From: Gordonia lacunae
Lineage (GTDB): Bacteria; Actinomycetota; Actinomycetes; Mycobacteriales; Mycobacteriaceae
Direction: 5' to 3'
Assembly (NCBI RefSeq): GCF_002149015.1
Contig: NZ_NGFO01000019.1
Span: 42,424 to 106,423, forward strand
Length of the DNA: 64,000 nt
Made by a program: the position numbers and the translations under genes. Positions 25,671 through 33,891 of the stretch are shown in pieces (within the stretch, counting starts at the first letter, position 1; each line of letters opens with the position of its first letter). A model generated the notes under the pieces. The model was not told the origin of the DNA and ran no database searches. It saw only the letters and a program-made list of their open reading frames with translations.

Positions 25671-26899
25671 CGGGCGCCCGCCGATGCCTTGGCCTCGAGC
25701 GCCTGCTGGGCCTTCTTCGCACGCCCGACGGCGCGACGGGCGATCGCCCACCGGTGTACCTCGGACGGGCCGTCATAGATGCGGAACGGCCGGAGTTCCT
25801 GCGACAGTCGGGCCAGCGGCAGGTCGGCGGACACGCCGAGACCGCCGCACATCTGGATGCTGCGATCGGCGACGCGCGAATACGCCTCGGCGGCAAAGGT
25901 CTTGGCGATGGACGTCTCGTCGGAGGCATGGTTGCCAAGATCGAGCTCGTGGCACGCCTTCAGCAGCAGCGCCCGGGTCGCGGCCAGGTCGATCTCGTTG
26001 TCGGCGACGAGCTGCTGGATCATGCCCAGGTCCCCCAGACGGCCACCGAATCCCTCACGGCGCGAGACATAGTCGACGGCGACGTCCTGGCAGCGCCTTG
26101 CCGAACCGAGCCATCGCATCACGTGGGTCATGCGGGCAGGTCCGAGCCGGACCTGCGCGTACCGGTAACCCTCGTTCACCTCGCCGAGGATGTCCTCGTC
26201 GGGTACGAAGACGTCGGTGAAGCTCACCTCGCAGTGACCGCCGATCATCGCCTTGTCGATGGTGTTAATGTGACGCCCGACCGTCAGTCCGGGAGTGTCG
26301 GCGGGCGCGAGGAACATCGTGGCCCCGCCGCGGTCTCCGGGCGCACCCGAGGTCCGCGCCATGATGATGAAGAAGCCTGCGCCCTCCGCGCCGGTGATGA
26401 AGTGCTTGTCGCCGTTGATCTTCCACCCGCCGTCCACCCGGACGGCCTCGGTGCGCAACGCATTGGGATCGGAGCCGGCACCGGGCGCGGGTTCGGTCAT
26501 CGCGAAGGCCGATCGCACATCGCCCGCGGCAAGCGGGGCGAGGTACTTCTGCCTCTGCTCCTCGCTCGCGATGTGCGCGAGCATGTGCACATTGCCCTCG
26601 TCAGGCGCACCGATGTGCAGGGCGATCGGACCGAACGTCGAGTAGCCCGCCGCCTCGAACACCGGGGCGCGGTCGCACATGTTGAGACCCAGTCCGCCGA
26701 ACTCGACCGGCGCGTGGGGGCCGAAGATCCCGGCATCCTTGGCCTTCGCGTTCATCTCGCGACGGAGGTCGTCACCGCCGGCCGCCGTGATGTCACCGGC
26801 CGCCTCGTCCTCGATGGGCAGGACGTAGTCGCGGACGAAGGTCTCGGTCTTCGCGACCACATCGAGCACATCGTCGTCGTGACGGAGATCTATGGACAT
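25667..26899 (-). CDS. acyl-CoA dehydrogenase (ACAD10/11-like)
   Basis: This is a 410-residue flavoprotein. Signatures are FAMTEPAPGAGSDPNALRTE (acyl/FAD-binding loop, around residue 132), WKINGDKHFITGAEGAGFF, and the C-terminal IQMCGGLGVSADLPLARL and YDGPSEVHRW. It belongs to the ACAD10/11-type family by its partner kinase (4-nt overlap, ATGA). In the characterised levulinate pathway the equivalent (LvaC) converts phosphorylated 4-hydroxyacyl-CoA to an enoyl-CoA. The first gene of the pair, it is preceded by a 130-nt gap and then two tetR genes on the same strand, the nearest of which probably regulates it. Confidence 0.92.
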   Translation of the reverse strand: MSIDLRHDDDVLDVVAKTETFVRDYVLPIEDEAAGDITAAGGDDLRREMNAKAKDAGIFGPHAPVEFGGLGLNMCDRAPVFEAAGYSTFGPIALHIGAPDEGNVHMLAHIASEEQRQKYLAPLAAGDVRSAFAMTEPAPGAGSDPNALRTEAVRVDGGWKINGDKHFITGAEGAGFFIIMARTSGAPGDRGGATMFLAPADTPGLTVGRHINTIDKAMIGGHCEVSFTDVFVPDEDILGEVNEGYRYAQVRLGPARMTHVMRWLGSARRCQDVAVDYVSRREGFGGRLGDLGMIQQLVADNEIDLAATRALLLKACHELDLGNHASDETSIAKTFAAEAYSRVADRSIQMCGGLGVSADLPLARLSQELRPFRIYDGPSEVHRWAIARRAVGRAKKAQQALEAKASAGAR

Positions 26900-27029
26900 G
26901 GTGACTCCTTAGCGCGTGGGCAGGTGGGGCTCCCCGAACGCCGACCGATCGCTCGCTCGGCGTTCCATACCTTGCCAGGCCACACCCGCCGGGTCAAGCT
27001 CGACCCCCGAGAGAGTCGGCCCGAAGCCC

Positions 27030-27677
27030 TCAGTCCGGTCGGTACCCGACCAGCGCGCGGGCCAGCTGGAGATTGCGCGCTATCAGCTCGTCCGGACCCA
27101 ACAGGCCGTCGAGTTTGAACCAGGTGGACACCCCGACGCACATGGTGGCCACGGCACGCGCCGCGTCTTTCGGGTACTCGGTGGTGAATTCCCCCGCCTC
27201 GACGCCGGCGAAGACGATCTCGTCGACCATCCGCTGCTGCCGGTCCCGATGTCCGATGTAGGTGGGCCGGTAGGTGTCGTCGAGGCTGCGGATCTCGGTG
27301 GAACCGACGAAAGCCTGTTCTCGGCGATACATGTGGAATCGGAGCAGCGATTCGACGACGGCGTCGAATTGCCGGATGGGCTCGGGTCCGGCCTCGAGGA
27401 TCGCGGCCTCCGAACGCGCGAGCAGATCGGTCATGGTCCGCTCGAGCAGACCCTGCAGCAACGACTGCTTCGACGGGTAGTGGTGATACAGCCCCGGCAC
27501 CGACAGATTGGCGCGCGCGGCGATCTCCCGGACCGAGGTGCCGTGGTAACCCTGTTCGGCGAAAGCGGCCAGTGCCGCCGCCAACGGGACCGGGAGTTCG
27601 GGCTCGCCGTAGTCGCGCCAGCCGCCCAGTGGTTGCGTTGCCGGACGGATGTCTGCTTCGCCGGGTCCGCCACTCAT
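27030..27677 (-). CDS. TetR-family transcriptional regulator
   Basis: This is a TetR protein of 215 residues. The helix-turn-helix reads GTSVREIAARANLSVPGLYH and is followed by HYPSKQSLLQGLL. The C-terminal domain contains a TetR_C-like stretch (about residues 85-200). I placed the start at ATG 27677 (MSGGPGEAD); ATG 27689 and 27716 are possible, and the last would overlap the preceding tetR stop. It lies directly upstream, on the same strand, of the acyl-CoA dehydrogenase/kinase pair, so it is the best candidate regulator for that fatty-acid-type unit. Confidence 0.88.
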   Translation of the reverse strand: MSGGPGEADIRPATQPLGGWRDYGEPELPVPLAAALAAFAEQGYHGTSVREIAARANLSVPGLYHHYPSKQSLLQGLLERTMTDLLARSEAAILEAGPEPIRQFDAVVESLLRFHMYRREQAFVGSTEIRSLDDTYRPTYIGHRDRQQRMVDEIVFAGVEAGEFTTEYPKDAARAVATMCVGVSTWFKLDGLLGPDELIARNLQLARALVGYRPD

Positions 27678-27705
27678 GGCATCAAACATATCCCGACGCG
27701 CAGAA

Positions 27706-28407
27706 CTAGTCCGCATCGCCGGTGCGGCGCGACAGACTCTTCTCCAGCATCTCGGCAGGCGACACCAACAACGCGATGCTCAGATCCACCACATCCGCCT
27801 TGCCGAGGTCGATATCGCCCTCGAGCCACGCCGCGAGCAACCTGCTGAGTCCGCCGACCTGATAGTGCGCCACGCCGACCGCCGCCGCGGGCCCGACGTG
27901 GACGTCGAGGATGGCCGACGTGCTCTGCAGGGTGAGACCGGCGAACAGCGTCGTCGACTCCATCCGTTTGGCCGCGATGACCGGACTCAGCAGCGCCTGC
28001 GAGAAGAGCAGCCGACCCTTCCGGCGGTCCGCGTCGATGACGTCGACGATCGCCGACACCGCACCGGCGACCTTCGCGCGCATGCTGGCCCCTTCGGAGA
28101 ACGCGGCCAGACTGGCCTGCGCGATCTCCTCGATGACCTCGTCGTACATGACGCCGACCAGCTGGTCGACGGATTCGAAACTCTCGTAGAAGTACCGGGC
28201 GGTGAGTCCGGCGCGCCGGCACACGCCGCGCACCGTCACCGCACCCACGTCATCGGCACCGAGCAGATCCAGACCGGCATCGATCAGAGCCGACCGACGT
28301 CTCGCGACACGGGTGTCGCCACCTTCGCCGCCGTAGGCCCGGAGCGTGCCGGCCGAGTCCGACGCCGCGGTGGATCGGCTGTCCGGAGTCGATGGTGCTC
28401 GTCCCAT
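27706..28407 (-). CDS. TetR-family transcriptional regulator
   Basis: This is a 233-residue TetR protein. After a Ser/Gly-rich N-terminus comes the helix-turn-helix (about residues 42-85, AVTVRGVCRRAGLTARYFYE, then SFESVDQLVGVMYDE). The ligand domain follows. I chose ATG 28407 because the extra upstream frame would run through the divergent promoter. It is divergent from the DUF2236 gene with an inverted repeat between them, and followed 28 nt later by a second tetR gene. Confidence 0.88.
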   Translation of the reverse strand: MGRAPSTPDSRSTAASDSAGTLRAYGGEGGDTRVARRRSALIDAGLDLLGADDVGAVTVRGVCRRAGLTARYFYESFESVDQLVGVMYDEVIEEIAQASLAAFSEGASMRAKVAGAVSAIVDVIDADRRKGRLLFSQALLSPVIAAKRMESTTLFAGLTLQSTSAILDVHVGPAAAVGVAHYQVGGLSRLLAAWLEGDIDLGKADVVDLSIALLVSPAEMLEKSLSRRTGDAD

Positions 28408-28418
28408 GGTTCCTATCT

Positions 28419-28445
28419 TGACACCCCGGTAAGTTAGGTGTGTCA
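28419..28445. promoter_or_regulatory. candidate TetR operator between divergent tetR and DUF2236 genes
   Basis: TGACAC (28419-28424) and GTGTCA (28440-28445) are inverted 6-bp half-sites with a 15-nt spacer, positioned 12 nt before the tetR start and 49 nt before the DUF2236 start. The TTGACA here may also be a -35 element. Confidence 0.45.
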
Positions 28446-28493
28446 TAAAACGGGAAACAGACGTTTCCAGATCTCGAGCAGGAGGGGTGTTCG

Positions 28494-29447
28494 ATGGCAA
28501 CGGAGCCTATCACCAGTGGAAGTTCGGCCCTGTCACCACAGGCGTCGACGGACGTGACCGCCGAGGTGCAGGAGTTCCTCACCGCCGAGCGCCCGGACAC
28601 CGAGTTCCTCCCCTCCACCGCCCGGATGAGCCGGGCCGAGCTCGACGCCCTGCCCACGAGCGATCTCGATCCCCTCGGCATCGGCGTACTCGCCGGCGCG
28701 GCGAACGTGATCATGCAGCTCAGCCTCCCCGCGGTCGGATACGGCGTGTACGAGAGCCGGGTGGACTCGGGCAACCTGTTCAAGCATCCGATGAAGCGCG
28801 GCCGCACCACGCTGAGCTATCTCGCCGTCGCCGGTCTCGGCAGCGCCAAGGACCGCAAGGCCTACCGCAAGGCGATCGGCAAGGCCCACGCGCAGGTGCG
28901 TTCGACCGCCGACAGCCCGGTGAAGTACAACGCCTTCGACCCGAAGCTGCAGCTGTGGGTCGCCGCCTGTCTCTACCGCGGCACCGAAGACGTCCACCGC
29001 ATCTTCGGCGGGGTCACCGAGGTGACCGACGAGCGCTACCAGGCCGGCGCGGTCCTCGGTACGACGCTCCAGGTCCCCCGCGAGATGTGGCCCGCCACGC
29101 GCGCGGATTTCGAGACCTACTGGAACGACACGGTCGAGACCCTCGAGATCGACGACACCATCCGCGAGTACCTGATGCAGATCGCACGCGCAGAGTTCCT
29201 CGGTCCCGTCATCTCCCGGTTGTTCGGATGGCACTTCGAGATCATGGCCATCGGCTTCCTGCCCGAGAACTTCCGCCGCAAGATGCGCGTCCGGCTGTCC
29301 CCGTGGCAGGAGCTGTACTTCGACAAGCACAACGCGGTCCTGCGGGCCATCATCACGCGGGCCCCACGGTGGGTCCGCGCCTTCCCGTTCAACGTCCTGC
29401 TCGCCGACGTCCGATGGCGCATGCGCACCGGACGGCCGCTGGTCTGA
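28494..29447 (+). CDS. oxygenase MpaB family / DUF2236 protein
   Basis: This is a 317-residue DUF2236 protein. The family includes b-type-haem oxygenases such as latex-clearing protein and fungal MpaB-like enzymes. Blocks include LPAVGYGVYESRVDSGNLFK, where an Arg/Lys-rich stretch follows, TTLSYLAVAGLGSAKDRKAY, and VNHHGRRHE-like regions replaced here by YRKAIGKAHAQVRS with its His as candidate haem ligand. Many actinobacterial DUF2236 proteins are of this length and of unknown substrate; secreted Lcp enzymes are longer and have a Tat signal, which is lacking here. It is divergent from a tetR gene, the usual arrangement for an inducible oxygenase. Confidence 0.85.
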   Translation: MATEPITSGSSALSPQASTDVTAEVQEFLTAERPDTEFLPSTARMSRAELDALPTSDLDPLGIGVLAGAANVIMQLSLPAVGYGVYESRVDSGNLFKHPMKRGRTTLSYLAVAGLGSAKDRKAYRKAIGKAHAQVRSTADSPVKYNAFDPKLQLWVAACLYRGTEDVHRIFGGVTEVTDERYQAGAVLGTTLQVPREMWPATRADFETYWNDTVETLEIDDTIREYLMQIARAEFLGPVISRLFGWHFEIMAIGFLPENFRRKMRVRLSPWQELYFDKHNAVLRAIITRAPRWVRAFPFNVLLADVRWRMRTGRPLV

Positions 29448-29502
29448 GGGGCCTTTTTCCTCGGCAGTGTCCCGTTGCCTGCGGATCGGCCGACGATGAG
29501 GC

Positions 29503-30783
29503 CTACAGCCGCCGCAGCGCCTCGCGATCGAGGTCGGCGACGTCGGTGTGCCCGGAGAGCCCCAAGGTCAGGTCGAGTTCGGCGATGATGTCGGCGACCG
29601 CGTCGCGGGCCCCGTCGGCGCCTGCGAGCGCCAGCCCGTACATGTGCGGGCGTCCGATACAAGCGGCGTCGGCACCGAGAGCGAGCGCTTTGAACACGTC
29701 GGAACCGGTGTAGATCCCGGAGTCGATGAGGACCTTGATCCGGCCGTCGACCACCGGCGCGATCGTGTCGAGGGCGTCGATCGTGCTGATCGCGCCGTCG
29801 ACCTGTCGTCCGCCGTGGTTGGAGACCACGATGCCGTCCATGCCGGCGTCGACGGCACGACGCGCGTCGTCGGGATGCAGGACTCCCTTGAGCACGATCG
29901 GCAGCGCGGTGCGTGCGCGCAGACCGGCGAGGTCGTCCCAGTTCAGCGACGGCCGGGAGTAGATGTCGAGGAACGTCTGCACCGCGGCGCGCGGCTGGGG
30001 CGACCGGATGTTCTGCACGAACCGGCCGGGCGCGTTGCGAGTGATGGAGATGAGGGTCGCGATCGCACCGAGGGATATCTCCGGGCGTTCCTCGGCCGCG
30101 GCGCGCAGCCGGTCGGCGACGATGTCGACGAACCTGCGGTCAGAGGTGTACTGGGCGATGCCCTCACCACGCGCGAACGGCAGCGAGCCCAGGTTCAGAT
30201 CTTGCGGTCGCCATCCCAGCATCGTCGTGTCCAGGGTGACGACCACCGCCTCGGCACGGATCGCCGCCGCACGCTCCAGCAGGCTGTCGACGAGGTCGTC
30301 GTCGGTGGACCAGTACAGCTGGAACCAGCGCGGCGCGCCGGTGTCCACCTCGTCCATCGCCGCGGCGACGTCCTCCATGGAGACGCTCGCCTGATTCGAG
30401 AAGATATAGGGCACACCGAGTTCCGCGGCGGCGCGCCCGATGAGCGCGTCGGCCGCGGGCGCGGCGAGCGAACCCGCCCCGACCGGCGCGAACAGCACGG
30501 GCGCCGGTAGCCGCTTCCCGAACAGGTCGATGCCCAGGTTTCGCTGGGAGACATCCCGCAGAATCCGCGGCACGATCGCCCACCGGTCGAGCGCCGCGCG
30601 ATTGGCCGCCATGGTGCGGCCCTCGCCGGCACCGCCGGCGATGTATGCCCAGGCGCGCGCCGACATCGCACGCTTGGCCCGACGCTCCAGTTCGGCGAAA
30701 TCCGTTGGTACACGGGGCTTCCGTCGGTGAACCCCGGCGGTGTAGATGTCGTTCTGCCGTGCACGCCCATATCCCGCGGTCAT
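29503..30783 (-). CDS. alpha-hydroxy-acid oxidizing FMN protein
   Basis: This is a 426-residue FMN-dependent 2-hydroxyacid dehydrogenase/oxidase. Family signs are PVLFAPVGAGSLAAPAADAL, the FMN-binding LVLKGVL-type strand (IVLKGVLHPDDARRAVDAGM), the active-site His in VSNHGGRQVDG, and the phosphate-binding GIYTGSDVFKALALGADAAC with IGRPHMYGL. It resembles lactate 2-monooxygenase/oxidase-type enzymes and could also be an orphan mycofactocin-unrelated oxidase. I chose ATG 30783; ATG 30807 is an alternative, and neither has a strong ribosome site. It is convergent with the DUF2236 gene. Confidence 0.88.
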   Translation of the reverse strand: MTAGYGRARQNDIYTAGVHRRKPRVPTDFAELERRAKRAMSARAWAYIAGGAGEGRTMAANRAALDRWAIVPRILRDVSQRNLGIDLFGKRLPAPVLFAPVGAGSLAAPAADALIGRAAAELGVPYIFSNQASVSMEDVAAAMDEVDTGAPRWFQLYWSTDDDLVDSLLERAAAIRAEAVVVTLDTTMLGWRPQDLNLGSLPFARGEGIAQYTSDRRFVDIVADRLRAAAEERPEISLGAIATLISITRNAPGRFVQNIRSPQPRAAVQTFLDIYSRPSLNWDDLAGLRARTALPIVLKGVLHPDDARRAVDAGMDGIVVSNHGGRQVDGAISTIDALDTIAPVVDGRIKVLIDSGIYTGSDVFKALALGADAACIGRPHMYGLALAGADGARDAVADIIAELDLTLGLSGHTDVADLDREALRRL

Positions 30784-30841
30784 GGGTGGTGATGGTAGTG
30801 CCGGCATCGGGCGTCCGGCCGGTATTGCCGAGGCGCGCCGC

Positions 30842-31135
30842 TCAGCGAGTGGCGACGGCGGTGGCCCCGGCCGCGGCGACCGTCACGGCCGCGACCGACG
30901 GCCACGCGCCGATCTTCTTCGCCAGGGGGTGCGAGCCGCCGAACGCCGCCAGGTAGCCGGCCAGCAGACCGCCCGCGACCGCGGGGCCCTTCGTCAACGC
31001 CCACCGGCGAGTGCACCAGGCGCCGGCTGCGCCGAGCACCACACCACCGAGTTCGCGCCGGCCGCTGTACCGCGCGACCGCGAAACCACCGACGAGACCG
31101 ACCGCCACCACGGGCACCGTTGCATCCACAGCCAT
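30842..31135 (-). CDS. small membrane protein of unknown function
   Basis: This is a 97-residue Ala/Gly-rich protein with two or three weak membrane spans (VPVVAVGLVGGFAVARY, then GPAVAGGLLAGYLAAFGG, then VAAVTVAAAGATAVAT). The start at ATG 31135 was preferred over the longer frame from 31222, which would run through a terminator-like hairpin. I do not recognise a family. It is 59 nt upstream of the FMN oxidase on the same strand. Confidence 0.5.
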   Translation of the reverse strand: MAVDATVPVVAVGLVGGFAVARYSGRRELGGVVLGAAGAWCTRRWALTKGPAVAGGLLAGYLAAFGGSHPLAKKIGAWPSVAAVTVAAAGATAVATR

Positions 31136-31185
31136 GCGACTCAGGCTACCGCCGCCGCCGGTGGAACTTCCGCGAACAGGCCTGA

Positions 31186-31214
31186 GGCCCCGTTGCCAGT
31201 GCTGCAACGGGGCC
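31186..31214 (-). terminator. 11-bp GC-rich hairpin after the 33-residue peptide gene
   Basis: GGCCCCGTTGC (31186-31196) and GCAACGGGGCC (31204-31214) pair perfectly with a 7-nt loop. The hairpin lies 32 nt beyond the stop of the small Arg/Trp-rich gene at 31247-31348 and before the next gene, which fits a transcription terminator. Confidence 0.75.
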
Positions 31215-31246
31215 CCCGACATCGACAGCGTCGATGGTCGCCCAGC

Positions 31247-31348
31247 TCACTGCCAGGTCCAGATCCAGCGTCGCTGACGTTGGTCGAAACGCCGCACCCG
31301 ACGACGACGCTGGTTGTGATCATTCTGGTTCCGATTGCGATTCGCCAT
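31247..31348 (-). CDS. 33-residue Arg/Trp-rich small protein (new small gene)
   Basis: This minus-strand frame of 33 codons starts at ATG 31348 with AAGGAGAT 4-5 nt upstream, one of the best ribosome sites in the window. It encodes MANRNRNQNDHNQRRRRVRR followed by a basic stretch and the ending RRWIWTWQ. About a third of the residues are Arg and the last seven hold three Trp. A perfect hairpin 32 nt after the stop looks like its terminator. The combination of ribosome site, compact frame and terminator supports a real gene that standard length cut-offs miss. It could bind RNA or membranes; I do not recognise a family. It is unlike the 33-residue ribosomal protein bS22. Confidence 0.65.
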   Translation of the reverse strand: MANRNRNQNDHNQRRRRVRRFDQRQRRWIWTWQ

Positions 31349-31650
31349 TGGAATCTCCTTGTCACTCGCTCCGGGTCACTGCCTTGCAAGAACAACCATG
31401 CGTCATAGGCCTTGTCGATTGCTTCCACGAACCTGGCGGTTTCCTGGACGTGCCAGCTTGACCATCGCCCAACTGGATCGGCTCTGCCGCATCGCATCAC
31501 ACGCCGTGGACGACGGCATACGCCGCCGTCCGTCGTAACGCGCTGCACCGGAGCGGGTTCCCGAACCGCTCACAGCCACCTGCCAGCCGATCTCCAGCCT
31601 GATGGTGGCGGAGGCGTCGACTCTGGACAGGAATCATCTGAGGAGGACCC
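31349..31650. other. intergenic region, divergent promoters
   Basis: About 300 bases between the small Arg/Trp gene (leftward) and the glycosyltransferase gene (rightward). A minus-strand open frame covers it but crosses the small gene and its terminator in another frame, and I do not support it as a gene, although its part near 31380-31470 (FVEAIDKAYDAWLFLQGSDP) is not obviously junk. No further element was found. Confidence 0.4.
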
Positions 31651-33675
31651 ATGACCGCAGTACTGGACAAACCGCCGGCGCCGTCGCCGTCCGATCCCGC
31701 CGCCCCGGCGCACCGACGACGCGTCGCCACCCGGCCACGGTGGGGACGGCTCGGCCTCGTCGGACTCCTGGCCACCACCGCCGTGCTCTACCTGTGGAAC
31801 CTGTCCGCGAGCGGGTACGCCAACACCTTCTACGCCGCTGCGGCGCAGGCCGGATCACAGAGTTGGAAGGCGTGGTTCTTCGGTGCACTCGACGCTTCGA
31901 ACTTCATCACCGTCGACAAGCCGCCGGCCTCACTGTGGGTGACCGGACTCAGCGTCCGCATCTTCGGGATGAACTCATGGGCCGTTCTGGCGCCCCAGGC
32001 GCTGATGGGAGTGGCCGCGGTCGGGCTCCTGTACGCGACGTTGCGCCGGACGATTCGCGACCCCCAACTGGGTACCGCGGCCGGCCTGATCGCCGGCGCC
32101 GTGCTGGCCTTCACCCCCGCGGCCGCGTTGATGTTCCGTTTCAACAACCCGGACGCACTGCTGGTGTTGCTGATGGTCGCCGCGGCGTACGCGCTGACCC
32201 GGGCTGTCGCCACCAACTCGGGTCGGTGGCTCGCCGTGGTCGGTGTCGCCCTGGGATTCGCCTTCCTCACCAAGATGCTGCAGGGCCTGCTGATCCTGCC
32301 ATTCTTCGGGCTCGCCTACCTGCTGTTCGCGAAGACCGGGTGGCGCAAGCGAATCGCACACCTCATCGGTGCGACCGCAGCATTGCTCGTCTCCGCGTTG
32401 TGGTTCCCGGTGGTCACGATGCTCGTGCCCGACTCGGCACGTCCCTACATCGGTGGTTCGACGGACAACACGTTCATGGACCTCGTCTTCGGCTACAACG
32501 GCGTCGGCCGCATCAGTGGCGCCTCCGGTGGCGGAGGAGGAGGCGGCGGCGGTCAGGCCGGCGGGTCCTTCGGCGGGTCCACCGGGCTGGACCGACTCTT
32601 CGGTTCCGAGATGGGCAACGAGATCTCCTGGTTGCTTCCGACCGCACTCATCGCGCTGTTCTTCGCCGGCTACCTGGTGGTGTGCAGCTTCCCGGTCTTC
32701 CGCTTCGAACAGCGTCTGACACGCACGGAATCCGCAGCCGTGCTCTCGTGGGGCGGCTGGCTGCTGGTCACCGGCACGATCTTCTCCTTCATGAGCGGGA
32801 CGATCCACCCCTACTACACGGTGGCACTGGCGCCGGCGATCGGCGCAGTGATCGGACTCGGCGGCGTCCTCGCTTGGCGTCGACGCAACCGCTGGGCCGC
32901 CAGGATCGTCCTGGCGGCGATGATCGGTGCAGCGGCGGCGTGGTCGATCGTGCTGTTGAACCGCAACGACTTCGGCCCGACCTGGTGTCGTTGGCTGATC
33001 GGCGTGGTCGCCTCGATCTCGGTGGTGACCCTCCTCGTCGGTGCTGCACGCGGTTGGCGACGTGCGGTTGCCGTGGCGCTCATCGCGGGCTCGCTCGCCG
33101 GATTCGGCGGGACGGCAGCGTTCTCGATCGCAACCGCGGCGACCCCCCACAACGGCTCGATCCCGACCTCGGTGTCGACCTCGATCGACGGCGGCGGCAT
33201 GGGCGGCCCCGGCGGTGGCATGGGCAGCGGCCCCGGGGGTCGGGCAGACGGCGGACAACAGCCCGGTGCCCAGCAGGCCGGCGCCCGTCCGGACCAGCAG
33301 GGAAACCCGCCCACCTCCGGGCAGGGCGGCGGCGGAATGACGGGCGCCCCCGGTGGCGACACCGCGTCGAACGCCGAACTCGTCACCGCGCTGAGGGCAA
33401 CGACCACAACGTGGGCGGCCGCGACCAACGGGTCGCAATCCGCCGCCGAGATCGAGATCGCTACTGGTACCTCCGTCATGGCGATCGGTGGATGGAGCGG
33501 GGATCCGGCCCCCACGCTCGAGCAGTTCATCGCCTACGTCAAGGACGGCAAGATCGCCTATTACCTCGGCACCAGCGGCGGTGGTCCGGGCGGCAACTCG
33601 GAGATCGCCGAGTGGGTCGCCGCCAACTACACGGCCACAACCATCGGAGGGACGACGGTCTACCAGCTCTTCTGA
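31651..33675 (+). CDS. PMT-family (GT39-like) glycosyltransferase, polytopic
   Basis: This is a 674-residue membrane enzyme of the ArnT/PMT superfamily (YkcB-like). About ten spans run from residue 33 to about 500. The first outer loop carries the key acidic motif in DASNFITVDKPPASLWVTG, typical of lipid-linked-sugar transferases. Two Gly-rich stretches are inserted: about residues 290-312, before the GLDRLFGSEMGNEISWLLP block, and a Gly/Gln/Pro-rich stretch at about 510-570. A C-terminal extracytoplasmic domain follows (residues 575-674, ending TATTIGGTTVYQLF). It probably transfers a sugar from a polyprenyl-phosphate donor to a cell-envelope acceptor. GAGGAGG precedes the ATG. It ends before a hairpin terminator. 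Confidence 0.88.
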   Translation: MTAVLDKPPAPSPSDPAAPAHRRRVATRPRWGRLGLVGLLATTAVLYLWNLSASGYANTFYAAAAQAGSQSWKAWFFGALDASNFITVDKPPASLWVTGLSVRIFGMNSWAVLAPQALMGVAAVGLLYATLRRTIRDPQLGTAAGLIAGAVLAFTPAAALMFRFNNPDALLVLLMVAAAYALTRAVATNSGRWLAVVGVALGFAFLTKMLQGLLILPFFGLAYLLFAKTGWRKRIAHLIGATAALLVSALWFPVVTMLVPDSARPYIGGSTDNTFMDLVFGYNGVGRISGASGGGGGGGGGQAGGSFGGSTGLDRLFGSEMGNEISWLLPTALIALFFAGYLVVCSFPVFRFEQRLTRTESAAVLSWGGWLLVTGTIFSFMSGTIHPYYTVALAPAIGAVIGLGGVLAWRRRNRWAARIVLAAMIGAAAAWSIVLLNRNDFGPTWCRWLIGVVASISVVTLLVGAARGWRRAVAVALIAGSLAGFGGTAAFSIATAATPHNGSIPTSVSTSIDGGGMGGPGGGMGSGPGGRADGGQQPGAQQAGARPDQQGNPPTSGQGGGGMTGAPGGDTASNAELVTALRATTTTWAAATNGSQSAAEIEIATGTSVMAIGGWSGDPAPTLEQFIAYVKDGKIAYYLGTSGGGPGGNSEIAEWVAANYTATTIGGTTVYQLF

Positions 33676-33687
33676 CGTCTCGACACG

Positions 33688-33724
33688 GTCCTGCCCGTTC
33701 CCGACCTTCGGGGGCGGGCAGGAC
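33688..33724 (+). terminator. hairpin terminator after the glycosyltransferase
   Basis: GTCCTGCCC (33688-33696) and GGGCAGGAC (33716-33724) pair perfectly, with a smaller inner CCCGA/TCGGG stem. It is 12 nt beyond the gene's stop. The rest of the gap to 33891 holds nothing recognised apart from the promoter region for the carotenoid operon. Confidence 0.7.
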
Positions 33725-33891
33725 CCATGGGCAACCGATCGACGGTGGTTCAGCCTTCCCTGTACGGCGAACCCCAGGCGCTGCCGCGGCGTGGCCGACA
33801 CCCACCTGTCGCCGCCACCCATCCGTCGGCGGTTGCCGCTCCGAAGACGGGGTAACCGAGCCTCACCCCCGGACTTTCGAAGGGCCCCGTC

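Noticed and set aside
28487..29713. A 408-codon plus-strand frame over the DUF2236 gene
   Set aside because: Arg-rich shadow; the DUF2236 frame has the conserved protein.
31141..31548. A 135-codon minus-strand ORF
   Set aside because: It crosses the hairpin and the 33-residue gene in a different frame; no domain is recognised.
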